A DNA stretch of 27,758 nucleotides from Candidatus Segatella caccae (GCA_900556395.1 USOQ01000034.1:1-27758); one strand, 5' to 3'; shown: positions 8,934 through 16,651, counted from the stretch's first letter. Notes: generated by a model not told the origin, from the letters alone. Program-made: numbers and translations.

Positions 8934-9205
8934 AATACTCTATTGACTTTACAAACAAATTTAAAAAGTCTCTGCGAAAAGGAGTGAAACGTGGGTTAGA
9001 TCCAGTCCTCATGGAAAAAGCCGTATAGAAACTATCTAATGAAGGTAAACTGCCACCATCATATAAATCGCATAAACTTCATGGAAACCTGGAGGGCATT
9101 TGGGAATGCCACATAACTCCAGATTGGTTGATGCTATGGGAACAAAACGATGAAAAACTAACTTTGCTGTTTCTCAACAATGGAACTCATAGCGATTTGT
9201 TTTGA
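8930..9205 (+). pseudogene. YafQ-family mRNA interferase toxin, broken by an in-frame stop
   Basis: Reading from the ATG that overlaps the antitoxin stop gives a 91-codon YafQ-like frame interrupted by TAG at 9026-9028 (codon 33). The rest is collinear with the family: KSHKLHG, then the segment ECHITPDWLMLW, which keeps the His and Asp-Trp arrangement of the YafQ catalytic site, and the end GTHSDLF. The residue two positions before GTH is Asn (NNGTH), where YafQ proteins have the catalytic Arg (RTGTH), so the active site is also altered. No good start codon lies soon after the stop. I call it an inactivated toxin. A sequencing error could explain the stop but not the Arg change. Confidence 0.8.
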
Positions 9206-9242
9206 CTATGATATACTGAACTTTCGCATTTGTGGAAGTTAA

Positions 9243-9613
9243 GGGAAGTTGATAAGAAACAATCCGGATAAGTTTCCTTCTGGATATGTTATCGAACTGA
9301 CTAATAGCGAGAAAGAGTATGTGGTCAAAAATTTTGAACACCTCGAAAGTCACCAATGGCAACAGCCACCACCATTGCCATCATTGATACATTTACCAAA
9401 CTTCGCAAATTGGCAAGAACCATAGATAAAGTGAATGCGGATGCAAAGGAGCATGGTATTTATCCGGACAAGAACACAGAGGACAAGATACAGACTGCCA
9501 TGAACGAAGTCTTCGCCGACAATCTACCATTAAAACTGCGCAAATTGACTTTTGGAGTAAATTTAGGGGTTCTGAAATTTTCTATAGAAACCACAAGAGA
9601 ATCCAAAGAATAA
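9243..9613 (+). pseudogene. ORF6N-domain protein remnant (deleted and frameshifted)
   Basis: Two fragments in different frames look like pieces of one ORF6N (KilA-N-like, phage-derived DNA-binding) protein. From 9243 the sequence reads LIRNNPDKFPSGYVIELT, the RN.(D/E)KFP...ELT signature of the N-terminal domain, preceded by a stop at 9240. From about 9347 a second frame reads KSPMATATTIAIIDTFTKL, which resembles the C-terminal helical region, and runs to TAA at 9611. The part normally between them is missing, so the remnant combines a deletion with a frame change. The ATG at 9356 opens an 85-codon frame, but that is only the C-terminal part. Recognition is from memory of the family, hence moderate confidence. 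Confidence 0.6.
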
Positions 9614-9621
9614 AAGAATAT

Positions 9622-9707
9622 AAAAAGGCGGTCTTTTATCTGAAGTGAACCCCGAAAGTTAGACAAAAAACTTTCGGGGTTCACTTCAATCGGGAGCCGC
9701 CTTTTTT
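9622..9707 (+). terminator. Terminator interrupted by a 48-bp insertion
   Basis: AAAAAGGCGG (9622-9631) pairs with CCGCCTTTTTT (9697-9707). Taking out 9641-9688 and one copy of ATC restores a short hairpin much like the one at 7251-7289. With the insertion the structure is a long double hairpin that should still terminate. Confidence 0.75.
9641..9688. mobile_element. 48-bp palindrome of insertion-sequence ends (MITE-like)
   Basis: TGAAGTGAACCCCGAAAGTT (9641-9660) and its exact reverse complement (9669-9688) are separated by 8 bases. The sequence resembles terminal repeats of IS3-family (IS150-group) elements, which often read TG...ACCCC.AAAGTT.GACA. The trinucleotide ATC stands on both sides (9638-9640 and 9689-9691), as expected for a 3-bp target duplication. 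No transposase is present. Confidence 0.7.
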
Positions 9708-9806
9708 GTATGCTCAACATTCTTTTCGCTATTTTTTCCTTAAACTTTTGGAGATTAAAAAGAAATTATGAACAAGACCCTGCAGTTGGATAAATAAGCA
9801 AGGATT

Positions 9807-9899
9807 CACTGGGAGGGCAGGCATCTTGCCTGCCCAATAAGCTGCTAATAAACCAACATTGTAATTTTGGGCGGGCAAGATGCCACGCCCTCCCCAGTG
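9807..9899. repeat. Imperfect GC-rich inverted repeat
   Basis: The left arm (9807-9835: CACTGGGAGGGCAGGCATCT...) and right arm (9869-9899) are near-complementary. The left arm is itself a hairpin, GGGCAGGCA-TCT-TGCCTGCCC. GCCTGCCCAATAA follows at 9828-9840 and recurs at 9903-9915. It is much richer in GC than its surroundings and looks like a REP-type dispersed intergenic repeat. Confidence 0.7.
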
Positions 9900-9996
9900 C
9901 AAGCCTGCCCAATAAAGAACGCCTTGATGCTTCACTTGCTCATAAACTACTAAACCATAACTTTCTCGCTACTAACCAGGAAAATATGCAAAAGAA

Positions 9997-10010
9997 TGCA
10001 AACGTTTGCA
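9997..10010. promoter_or_regulatory. LacI-family operator palindrome upstream of the amylase
   Basis: TGCAAACGTTTGCA is a perfect 14-bp palindrome with the central CG typical of LacI/MalR-type operators (GCAAACGTTTGC is the known MalR-type core in streptococci). It lies 92 bp before the amylase start and upstream of the likely promoter, so it could be an activator site or an upstream operator. Confidence 0.55.
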
Positions 10011-10043
10011 CAATCCTTTTAATTGATTTGCATCAAGAAGATA

Positions 10044-10073
10044 TTTCCACTACAAAAGAAAATCATATCTTTA
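10044..10073 (+). promoter_or_regulatory. Possible promoter of the amylase gene
   Basis: TTTC (10044-10047) and TATCTTTA (10066-10073), 18 bp apart, each differ by one base from TTTG/TAnnTTTG. A weak match like this would fit a promoter that needs activation. Confidence 0.4.
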
Positions 10074-10101
10074 CAACCGAAAACAAATAACATAGAAGAA
10101 T

Positions 10102-12072
10102 ATGAAGAAAATTTATGCTACTCTCTTTGCACTATTGGCCCTGTCTTTAGTGTCTTGTTCAGATAGTTCTGACCCTATAGTACCAGACCCAGACCCTGCA
10201 CCTACTCCTACCCCAACTCCGGAGCCAGAACCAGAGCCAGGACCCAGTCTTACTTCGCAAGGTTGGCCTATCAACTATGGAGGTGTTATGCTGCAAGGAT
10301 TCTCATGGGATTCTTATAACGACTCACAATGGAAAATATTAGCCAACCAAACCAATGACATGAAAGACTATATCGACCTTGTTTGGCTTCCACAAAGCGG
10401 AAAATGTGCTGAAACTGTACAGGTAATGGGCTATAAACCCTATTACTATTTCAATCAGAACTCTTCTTTCGGAACAGAGACAGAACTCAGAAACCTGATT
10501 ACCAAATTTAAAGCTAACGGTATCGGTGCAATAGCAGATGTGGTCATCAACCATCGCAACACAGAGGGTTGGTTTACCTTCCCTGCAGAGACATACAAAG
10601 GTATGACCTATCAGATGCTGTCTACCGATATTTGCAAAAATGATGATCAAGGAAAAACTGCAACACAAGCAGCAACCGATGGTGTAAGCCTCAGCAACAA
10701 CAACGATGAAGGAACAGACTTTGATGACTGCCGCGACCTGGATCACAAGAGCGCAAACGTACAAAAAATCATGAAAGCCTATGTGGATTACCTCAAGAAC
10801 GATTTAGGTTATATTGGTTTCCGCTATGATATGGTGAAAGGCTTCGACGGAATTCATGTAGCCGACTACAACGATGCTGTAGGAGTAGAGTATTCTGTAG
10901 GAGAATACTGGGACGGCAACGACAAAATAGAAAGTTGGATTAACAAAACCAACAAGAAGAGCGCCGCCTTCGACTTCCAGTTCCGCTATAATGTACGCGA
11001 TGCCGTCAACGGAACTACAAACGGAAAACTCGGTTCTTCTTCTGACTGGTCAAAGCTCTATAGCAGCAACAATCTCATGCACGACGCAAGCTATCGTCGT
11101 TATGCAGTGACATTTGTCGAAAATCATGATACCCAGTATCGCTCTGCCGATTCACAGAACGATCCTCTGCGCAAAGATACCTTGGCAGCAAATGCTTATT
11201 TGCTTGCTATGCCGGGTACGCCTTGTATCTTCCAAATTCACTGGAATGAATACAAACCAGAATTGAAGGAGATGATTGCTGCTCGTAAATATGCTGGTAT
11301 CACCAATATGAGTAATTACGCAAACAAGAAATGCCAGAAAACCTTATATGTCAATGAGGTGACTGGTACAAAGCACAAACTTCTTGTGGCTGTAGGTGAC
11401 GAAGCATCAAACTATGCTGGTGAGACAGGATATACCAAAATTTTCAAAGGTCATCACTTCTCTTACTTCCTTTCTAATGATGCAGAAACGACATGGACCA
11501 GCATGCCTTCTGGCACATACGAGGAAGGATTCAAAACAACTCTTACTGCAGTCAGCCAGACAGAGGGAGCTAAATTGGTTTATACCTTGGACGGCTCTAC
11601 CCCTACTGCAAAGAGCACAACTGTAGAAAGTGGTAAGGAAATCAGCATCAATGGTACTTGTACCTTGAAGGTTGGATTGCTTGTGAATGGTGAAGTAAGA
11701 AATATCGCCACACATCAATATACGATTGAGAGATTCAAGGCATATAAATTTATGGTTTATGTGAATGTCGATGCTGTGAAATGGAATCCATTATACTGCT
11801 ATACATGGAAGAAAGTAGCATCTGTTGAGTGGCCTGGTGAAAAGATGACAGAAACAAAGACCATCGGTGGTAAGACATGGTACTACAAGGAAGTCAGCAT
11901 TGATAATGCAACCGAGGTGGTAAATGTCATATTCAATAATGGTAGTGGTACAGGTAAGCCGCAGACTGTAGATATAACAAGTCTCACCAGTACGGCTTAC
12001 TTTGAAATCGAAGCATCCAAGGAAGGATTGAAATATAAAGTGAAGAATGTCACAGCAGAATACGACAAGTAG
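10102..12072 (+). CDS. GH13 alpha-amylase lipoprotein with C-terminal starch-binding module
   Basis: The 656-residue enzyme should hydrolyse alpha-1,4 bonds of starch at the cell surface. It has a lipoprotein signal (Cys19 in LVSC), then a Pro/Asp/Glu-rich linker (about 20-49). The GH13 barrel has region I ADVVINHR, nucleophile Asp243 in GFRYDMVKGF, acid/base Glu268 in VGEYWDG, and the third acid Asp343 in FVENHDT. The VGEYWD form resembles GH13_6/GH13_7 amylases more than Bacteroides SusG. After the barrel comes a chitobiase/FN3-like segment (LVYTLDGSTPTAKS), then a C-terminal module with WPGEKM and NVIFNNG, typical of CBM26-like starch binding. It has its own promoter region and a terminator at 12153, so it is not part of the susCDEF transcript, but it probably feeds that system. 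Confidence 0.92.
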   Translation: MKKIYATLFALLALSLVSCSDSSDPIVPDPDPAPTPTPTPEPEPEPGPSLTSQGWPINYGGVMLQGFSWDSYNDSQWKILANQTNDMKDYIDLVWLPQSGKCAETVQVMGYKPYYYFNQNSSFGTETELRNLITKFKANGIGAIADVVINHRNTEGWFTFPAETYKGMTYQMLSTDICKNDDQGKTATQAATDGVSLSNNNDEGTDFDDCRDLDHKSANVQKIMKAYVDYLKNDLGYIGFRYDMVKGFDGIHVADYNDAVGVEYSVGEYWDGNDKIESWINKTNKKSAAFDFQFRYNVRDAVNGTTNGKLGSSSDWSKLYSSNNLMHDASYRRYAVTFVENHDTQYRSADSQNDPLRKDTLAANAYLLAMPGTPCIFQIHWNEYKPELKEMIAARKYAGITNMSNYANKKCQKTLYVNEVTGTKHKLLVAVGDEASNYAGETGYTKIFKGHHFSYFLSNDAETTWTSMPSGTYEEGFKTTLTAVSQTEGAKLVYTLDGSTPTAKSTTVESGKEISINGTCTLKVGLLVNGEVRNIATHQYTIERFKAYKFMVYVNVDAVKWNPLYCYTWKKVASVEWPGEKMTETKTIGGKTWYYKEVSIDNATEVVNVIFNNGSGTGKPQTVDITSLTSTAYFEIEASKEGLKYKVKNVTAEYDK

Positions 12073-12152
12073 TCTTCTACATCAAGTATTTTGATTCAAG
12101 TAAAGAAAACCCCTACCAGGCTGGCATCTATATCCACCATGGCAAAAAGGTG

Positions 12153-12193
12153 AAAAAGGCGAACACAGCATCCAAGCTTGTGTTCGCCTTTTT
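12153..12193. terminator. Terminator between the amylase and LRR genes (probably bidirectional)
   Basis: The 15-bp stem AAAAAGGCGAACACA (12153-12167) pairs with 12179-12193, with an 11-base loop and T-rich ends in both directions. It separates two convergent genes. Confidence 0.92.
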
Positions 12194-12230
12194 CTTTGGC
12201 TCGTCATGAGCCGTCATCTGAATATTGTAC

Positions 12231-13868
12231 TTATTCGCTGAACGTCACGCAAGAGGGCACCGATGTCAATGGTTTTTGGGCAAACGGGCAACCCATGAAG
12301 ATCATGTAGATGTCGTCGGCTATGCCTCTATACTCTGCACTGACGGTTGCCTTTCTCAGGTTCTTGCAGTTTTTGAAAGCTTCTGGCTCTATCTGCACGC
12401 TTGCCGGCAGCGATACAGATGTAAGGCCGTTGCAGCCCTCGAAGGCGTTAGAGTCGATAAGTTTCAGGTTCGTCGTCACAGGTACCGCTGTCAGGGCTGT
12501 GTTCTTGAAGGCGTTCTGCCCAATGGTTGTTACCGACTGCGGGAGGTCGATGTGTGCAAGCGCCTTGCAGTCTTCAAAAGTTCCGGTGTCTATCTTGTCG
12601 ATGTTTTGTGGCAGCGTAACCTTTGTCAGCGACCGGCAGCCCCGGAACATGGCGTTCTCCAGCTTCTCAAGACGTGCGGGCAATTTGACCTCTGTCAGAC
12701 CAGTACACGCGACAAAGCAGCTGTGTCCGATGGTTTTCACGCTGTTGGGTACGCTGATGGTTTTGAGTGCAGGAATGTTGCTGAAGGCTCCCTTGCCAAT
12801 ATTCGTCACTGTTGCAGGAATGTTGATCTCTGAAATGGTGGAACTCATAAAGGCATTGACACCGATTGATTTCAAGCCCATCGGCAGCGTCACGCTCTTC
12901 ACCTTCTTCTCGTAGAAGGCTGATCCTCCGATCTCGGTCACCCTGAACATGTGGCCAGCAAAGCGTATGGATGAGGGCACGGTGTAGTCTTTGCCTGTCG
13001 ACTCGTCGTTGTCCATCTCCAGCAGCTTGGCGGTCCTTTCGCTGGGGTTCACTTCAAACCACATCTCGTCGACGTTCATCCTGTTGTCGTAAGCCGAATT
13101 GCCCTCATACACGGTCACTGTTACCTCTTTTGTGGTGCGGTTTATGCTTTTGAGATATGTTACCGTCTCTGGTTTCAGCGAGGGGTAAAGGGCTGAACAG
13201 TCTGACTGCATGGCGCGTTTGAACGCCCCGCTCTCCAATACTTCGGGCATCTCGTCCGTGCTGCCGTTGAGGTATCTCACAGCGTTGTTAAGCGCCTCTA
13301 TGCGATCTCCCATCTCCTCTCCGTTTTCTTCGCGACGTACAACAACGGGTGAGCAAACGTCTGACGTATGTTTCTTCACAAAGTTGTCTAACATGTTTAC
13401 TTCAGCCACGAGGCTGGCGTTGTCCATGTCGTGAATGAAGGGGAGCGAGCTGTACCAGCTGTCTTGCTTGGAGCAGACAGGAGGCAGCGGCGAACGTGCG
13501 TTTTTGCGGCCGTACCATGTCGACGGTCCAAGACCTCGGCAGAGCTTTATCGTTATTTCCTTCTTTTTGGGGCTTAGCGTCACGCCGCCAGCCATCGAGC
13601 TGCCAGCTTGCGTTCTTGTGCGTCGCATGCTTTCGCCGCCAGCTTTGTTTCGCACCTTGTTTTCTACACGGGTTCGGGTCCTCGAAGCAGCACCTTCGGT
13701 ATCCTCCACCGTCTTCACCACGTCTTTCACGGGATTGGGCATAGCCTTTTTTACAAGTTTTGCGCCTTTATTCTTCAACTTGTTCAGGAATCCTTGTGCA
13801 GGAGCCTGTGTGGCACTACCCATTGTCAAGCATAAAGTTGATAGTAGAAATAATTGTTTAACGTTCAT
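12231..13868 (-). CDS. Secreted BspA-like leucine-rich repeat protein
   Basis: The 545-residue protein has a cleavable signal peptide (MNVKQLFLLSTLCLTMGSATQAPAQ), then a Lys/Arg-rich segment (about 26-95). A middle region of unknown type (about 100-305) follows. Residues about 310-515 hold LRR_5 repeats of about 23 residues, for example VTLPMGLKSIGVNAF, INIPATVTNIGKGAF and IDLPQSVTTIGQNAF. Such proteins are common in oral and gut Bacteroidota and often act in surface adhesion; function here is inferred from the family only. I see no Por secretion-sorting domain at the C-terminus, which ends PSCVTFSE just after the last repeat. The gene is visibly richer in G and C than the Sus and amylase genes, so it may have been acquired. 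It is separated from the exporter gene by the 22-bp repeat cluster. Confidence 0.85.
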   Translation of the reverse strand: MNVKQLFLLSTLCLTMGSATQAPAQGFLNKLKNKGAKLVKKAMPNPVKDVVKTVEDTEGAASRTRTRVENKVRNKAGGESMRRTRTQAGSSMAGGVTLSPKKKEITIKLCRGLGPSTWYGRKNARSPLPPVCSKQDSWYSSLPFIHDMDNASLVAEVNMLDNFVKKHTSDVCSPVVVRREENGEEMGDRIEALNNAVRYLNGSTDEMPEVLESGAFKRAMQSDCSALYPSLKPETVTYLKSINRTTKEVTVTVYEGNSAYDNRMNVDEMWFEVNPSERTAKLLEMDNDESTGKDYTVPSSIRFAGHMFRVTEIGGSAFYEKKVKSVTLPMGLKSIGVNAFMSSTISEINIPATVTNIGKGAFSNIPALKTISVPNSVKTIGHSCFVACTGLTEVKLPARLEKLENAMFRGCRSLTKVTLPQNIDKIDTGTFEDCKALAHIDLPQSVTTIGQNAFKNTALTAVPVTTNLKLIDSNAFEGCNGLTSVSLPASVQIEPEAFKNCKNLRKATVSAEYRGIADDIYMIFMGCPFAQKPLTSVPSCVTFSE

Positions 13869-13924
13869 AGGTTTCTTATTAATTATATGTTGTTGATAAA
13901 TAGATTACAAACTTACATAAAAAA

Positions 13925-14012
13925 CGAAGATACTTGCGATGACCAACGAAAGTACTTGCGATGGCCAACGAAAGTACTTTCATTAGCCATCGCAAGTACT
14001 TTCATTTTTTTG
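13925..14012. repeat. Four 22-bp repeats forming an 18-bp-stem hairpin
   Basis: Units start at 13925, 13947, 13969 and 13991 (CGAAAGTACTTGCGATGGCC and variants). GAAAGTACTTGCGATGGC (13948-13965) is the exact reverse complement of 13986-14003. The loop contains the palindrome GAAAGTACTTTC (13970-13981). The cluster overlaps the last ten codons of the exporter gene and may end its transcript. Confidence 0.85.
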
Positions 14013-15716
14013 GCCAGTTTTGCGCTCTATTCTGAGCACCTGGTCGCAATAGTCTACCACAGCAGGACGATGGGTGATAAAGATAATGGTCTTGTCGTGA
14101 GAAGACAGGATGTTCTGCAACAGTTGGCGCTCTGTTTCTGGGTCGAGGGCACTCGTGGCCTCATCAAAGAGCATAATGCTGCAGTTGCGCAACAAACTAC
14201 GAGCGATGGCGATGCGCTGTGCTTGTCCTTCACTCAGTCCTCCACCCTGTTCGCTACAAAGGGTATCCAGACCATTAGGAAGTTCTGCCACAAAGTCGGC
14301 ACAACTCTTACGCAGAGCCTCCATCATCTCCTCATCTGAAGCATTGAGCTTACCCAGTCGCAGATTGTCGCGGATGGTGCCACTCATCAGCGTATTGCCC
14401 TGAGGCACATAAACGAAATTGCAGCGGTGAAGAGGCGACAACTCTTGACTCTCCACCTTATTATATATTGTAAGTTGCCCTCCTTGAGGATGAAGCAAAG
14501 CCAAGATAAGTCGAACAAGGGTGGTTTTGCCTGCACCCGTCTCGCCCAAGATGGCAGTACAGCTACCTGGTGCAAAGTCGTAGTCGAGCTGATGAATAAT
14601 GTTTCGCTCTTTGTCAGAAGAAAGCTTTTGCGGGTTCTTGACATCATAGGCATAGCTCACCTTCTGCAGACGGATGCCGCAAGGAGAAGCCAACTTGATG
14701 GGATCGCCCTGCTCCTCCAAGGGATTCTCCTCCAACTCCATCAGTCGTTCGGCAGCTGTAAACACGCCCACAAAGGCAGGCACCAACTTGGCAAGATTGC
14801 GTGCCGGACCTTGTATCTTGTTGACAAGTTGCAGAAAGGCAGTCATACCTCCAAAGGCGAGCGAACCTGCGCTCATACGCACAGCAGCCCAAAGGAAAGC
14901 TACTAAATAACCTAATGCAAAACCAAAGTTGAGGACGAGATTGCTAAACACGCTGAACCGAGTTTTCCTAACGACGTTGGAACGTAGCTCGCACTGAGTA
15001 TTCTCCAGACGCTCTACCATGGCACTGTTGCGCTCTAAAGTCTTGATGAGCATGCGGTGCTGAATGGTTTCTTGCAACACGCTCTGCACCTTGCTATCGG
15101 AGTCGCGCACCTGTCGGGTGAGGAATCGCATCTTGCCCACATAGATCTTACTGAAAGCCAAGAAGATGGGAATCATGACGATGATGACCACAGATAGGAG
15201 TCGGTCCATGGAGAAGAGATAGAAGAAAGCGCTGAGGAAGAGCGCCAAGACACTCAAGGTGCTCGGTATGGTCTCGGTGAGAAAACCTACCACTTGCGAC
15301 ACGTCGCCCTCAAGACGATTGAGGACATCGCCCGAATGGAGCCTTTCGCGACCTTGCCACTCAGAGCGCAACAGGCGGTCGAGCATACGTTGCTGCATAC
15401 GGTTCTGAGCCTTGATGCCCAACAGGTTTCTTATCCAGATGCTGGAGATATTGAGAGCGAAATCGCATAATATCAGCCAACCCATCAGTGCCACAGCCCA
15501 GTAGATATTGCCTGGCACGGCATGCGAAGCCACATCGATGGCATGCTTCACCGCCCACACCTGTCCTAAACTGACAGCTACCGACAGCAAACCTACCACG
15601 GCATTGAGCGCGGCCTGAAGACGATTGCCACGCCAAGCACACCAAAGCCACTTGAGAAGTGTCTTGGCATCATACTTAAACTTGGGAACCTTGAATATCT
15701 TCATCCATCTCAGCAT
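13983..15716 (-). CDS. ABC exporter, fused membrane and ATPase domains (MsbA-like)
   Basis: This 577-residue half-transporter has a six-helix membrane domain (about 30-320) and an ATPase domain with Walker A GETGAGKT (391-398), Q-loop VPQGN (437-441), signature LSEGQ (494-498), Walker B IMLFDEATSALD (514-525) and the H-loop His549. It should work as a dimer exporting a lipid or other hydrophobic substrate; the substrate cannot be read from sequence. It lacks an N-terminal C39 peptidase domain, so it is not an obvious exporter for the GG peptides 9 kb away. It follows the NAD kinase gene by 40 bp. The last residues (NESTCDG) are encoded by a repeat arm, so the C-terminal tail has been replaced or extended by repeat sequence. 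A second possible start is Met5. Confidence 0.9.
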   Translation of the reverse strand: MLRWMKIFKVPKFKYDAKTLLKWLWCAWRGNRLQAALNAVVGLLSVAVSLGQVWAVKHAIDVASHAVPGNIYWAVALMGWLILCDFALNISSIWIRNLLGIKAQNRMQQRMLDRLLRSEWQGRERLHSGDVLNRLEGDVSQVVGFLTETIPSTLSVLALFLSAFFYLFSMDRLLSVVIIVMIPIFLAFSKIYVGKMRFLTRQVRDSDSKVQSVLQETIQHRMLIKTLERNSAMVERLENTQCELRSNVVRKTRFSVFSNLVLNFGFALGYLVAFLWAAVRMSAGSLAFGGMTAFLQLVNKIQGPARNLAKLVPAFVGVFTAAERLMELEENPLEEQGDPIKLASPCGIRLQKVSYAYDVKNPQKLSSDKERNIIHQLDYDFAPGSCTAILGETGAGKTTLVRLILALLHPQGGQLTIYNKVESQELSPLHRCNFVYVPQGNTLMSGTIRDNLRLGKLNASDEEMMEALRKSCADFVAELPNGLDTLCSEQGGGLSEGQAQRIAIARSLLRNCSIMLFDEATSALDPETERQLLQNILSSHDKTIIFITHRPAVVDYCDQVLRIERKTGQKNESTCDG

Positions 15717-15724
15717 TTGAATTC

Positions 15725-15752
15725 TTCACTCTTCGTTCTTCACTCTTCACTT
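15725..15752. repeat. Heptamer array, 4 units, between NAD kinase and ABC exporter genes
   Basis: TTCACTC, TTCGTTC, TTCACTC, TTCACTT. The unit is the same as at 17312 and 18045, but here the flanking genes are on the minus strand, so their transcript would carry the complement. Confidence 0.85.
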
Positions 15753-15756
15753 AAAT

Positions 15757-16647
15757 TCATCTTCCTCTCTGATCGGCTCCCCACATCAACTTCTCTCTCA
15801 GCGTAGAGAAGTATCGCTGGTTGCGCTGTTTTACAATCTTGATGGTATGTGCTGCCTTACGAATAACGAGGCGCGTGCCTTCCGTCATACGCTCACTACG
15901 ACCGTCGATGGCTACAAGGAAGTTGTGGCTACGACTCTCCACATCGAGGGTAATCTCTGCTGTATCATTGATGACCACAGGACGAATGTTCAGACTATGA
16001 GGAGCTACTGGTGTGAGGCACAGGCTGCTGCTCTGAGGAATGATGATGGGGCCTCCGTTAGACAGGTTATAGGCAGTAGAGCCTGTAGAGGTAGTCACTA
16101 TCAAACCATCGGCTTGATAGTTTACCAAGAACTCACCATCCACCTGCGTGCGGATAGAGATCATCGAAGCATCGTCGCGCTTCAGCACAGCTATATCATT
16201 GAGTGCAAACGGATTGCCTGCCAGCACGCCACCTTCTGCCTCCAACTGCAGAACGGTATGCTCTTCTATCTGGCACTCGCCAGCATAAAGACTGTCTAAG
16301 GCTACCTCTATCTCACCGGGCAGGACGTCGGCCAAGAAACCTAAGCGTCCCATATTGACACCGATGATGGGTGTGCCTTTAGCACCTACACGACTGGCAG
16401 CCTTGAGGAAGGTACCATCGCCACCCATAGAGATGACATAGTCTACGTCGAAGTTGTAATCTTCGAACACTCCTGCCGCCTTCACATCGATGTGCTGGCT
16501 GCGGGTGAGAAACTCATAATAGGCATTCTCCACATAGATCTCGGCATCCTTCAGAACCAGATAGTCTAAAATTTTCTCTATCGAAGTAGACTTCTTAGCC
16601 TGATATTCGTTGCCAAATATCGCAAATTTCAATGGTTGTCGTGTCAT
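15757..16647 (-). CDS. nadK: NAD kinase
   Basis: This enzyme phosphorylates NAD to NADP using ATP or polyphosphate in the cytoplasm. The 296 residues contain the family markers: GGDGT (75-79), the ND pair in FALNDIAV (150-151) and the long signature DGLIVTTSTGSTAYNLSNGG (180-199). IGVNMGRLGFL (95-105) is also diagnostic. The length is normal. The start ATG at 16647 follows a minus-strand TAnnTTTG box at 16690-16683. The gene is divergent from the DJ-1/PfpI gene, and its own operon probably continues into the ABC exporter 40 bp downstream. Confidence 0.96.
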   Translation of the reverse strand: MTRQPLKFAIFGNEYQAKKSTSIEKILDYLVLKDAEIYVENAYYEFLTRSQHIDVKAAGVFEDYNFDVDYVISMGGDGTFLKAASRVGAKGTPIIGVNMGRLGFLADVLPGEIEVALDSLYAGECQIEEHTVLQLEAEGGVLAGNPFALNDIAVLKRDDASMISIRTQVDGEFLVNYQADGLIVTTSTGSTAYNLSNGGPIIIPQSSSLCLTPVAPHSLNIRPVVINDTAEITLDVESRSHNFLVAIDGRSERMTEGTRLVIRKAAHTIKIVKQRNQRYFSTLREKLMWGADQRGR

Positions 16648-16651
16648 TTAT

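Larger units (their letters stand above)
9708..10101. other. Intergenic region with repeats and amylase control sites
   Basis: I see no gene in these 394 bases. They hold a partial fourth copy of the leader element (9731-9765), the inverted repeat at 9807-9899, the operator palindrome at 9997-10010 and a weak promoter at 10044-10073. Confidence 0.6.

Noticed and set aside
12225..12915. Two overlapping plus-strand frames of about 200 codons opposite the LRR gene
   Set aside because: The minus-strand frame has a signal peptide and regular leucine-rich repeats; the plus frames only reflect the high GC and repeat structure of that gene.
13925..14012. Possible CRISPR array of 22-bp units
   Set aside because: The units touch each other, there are no spacers, and the arrangement is a hairpin.
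13983..15716. ABC exporter as the GG-peptide exporter
   Set aside because: It has no C39 peptidase domain and starts directly with the membrane domain; it is also 9 kb away in a housekeeping context.
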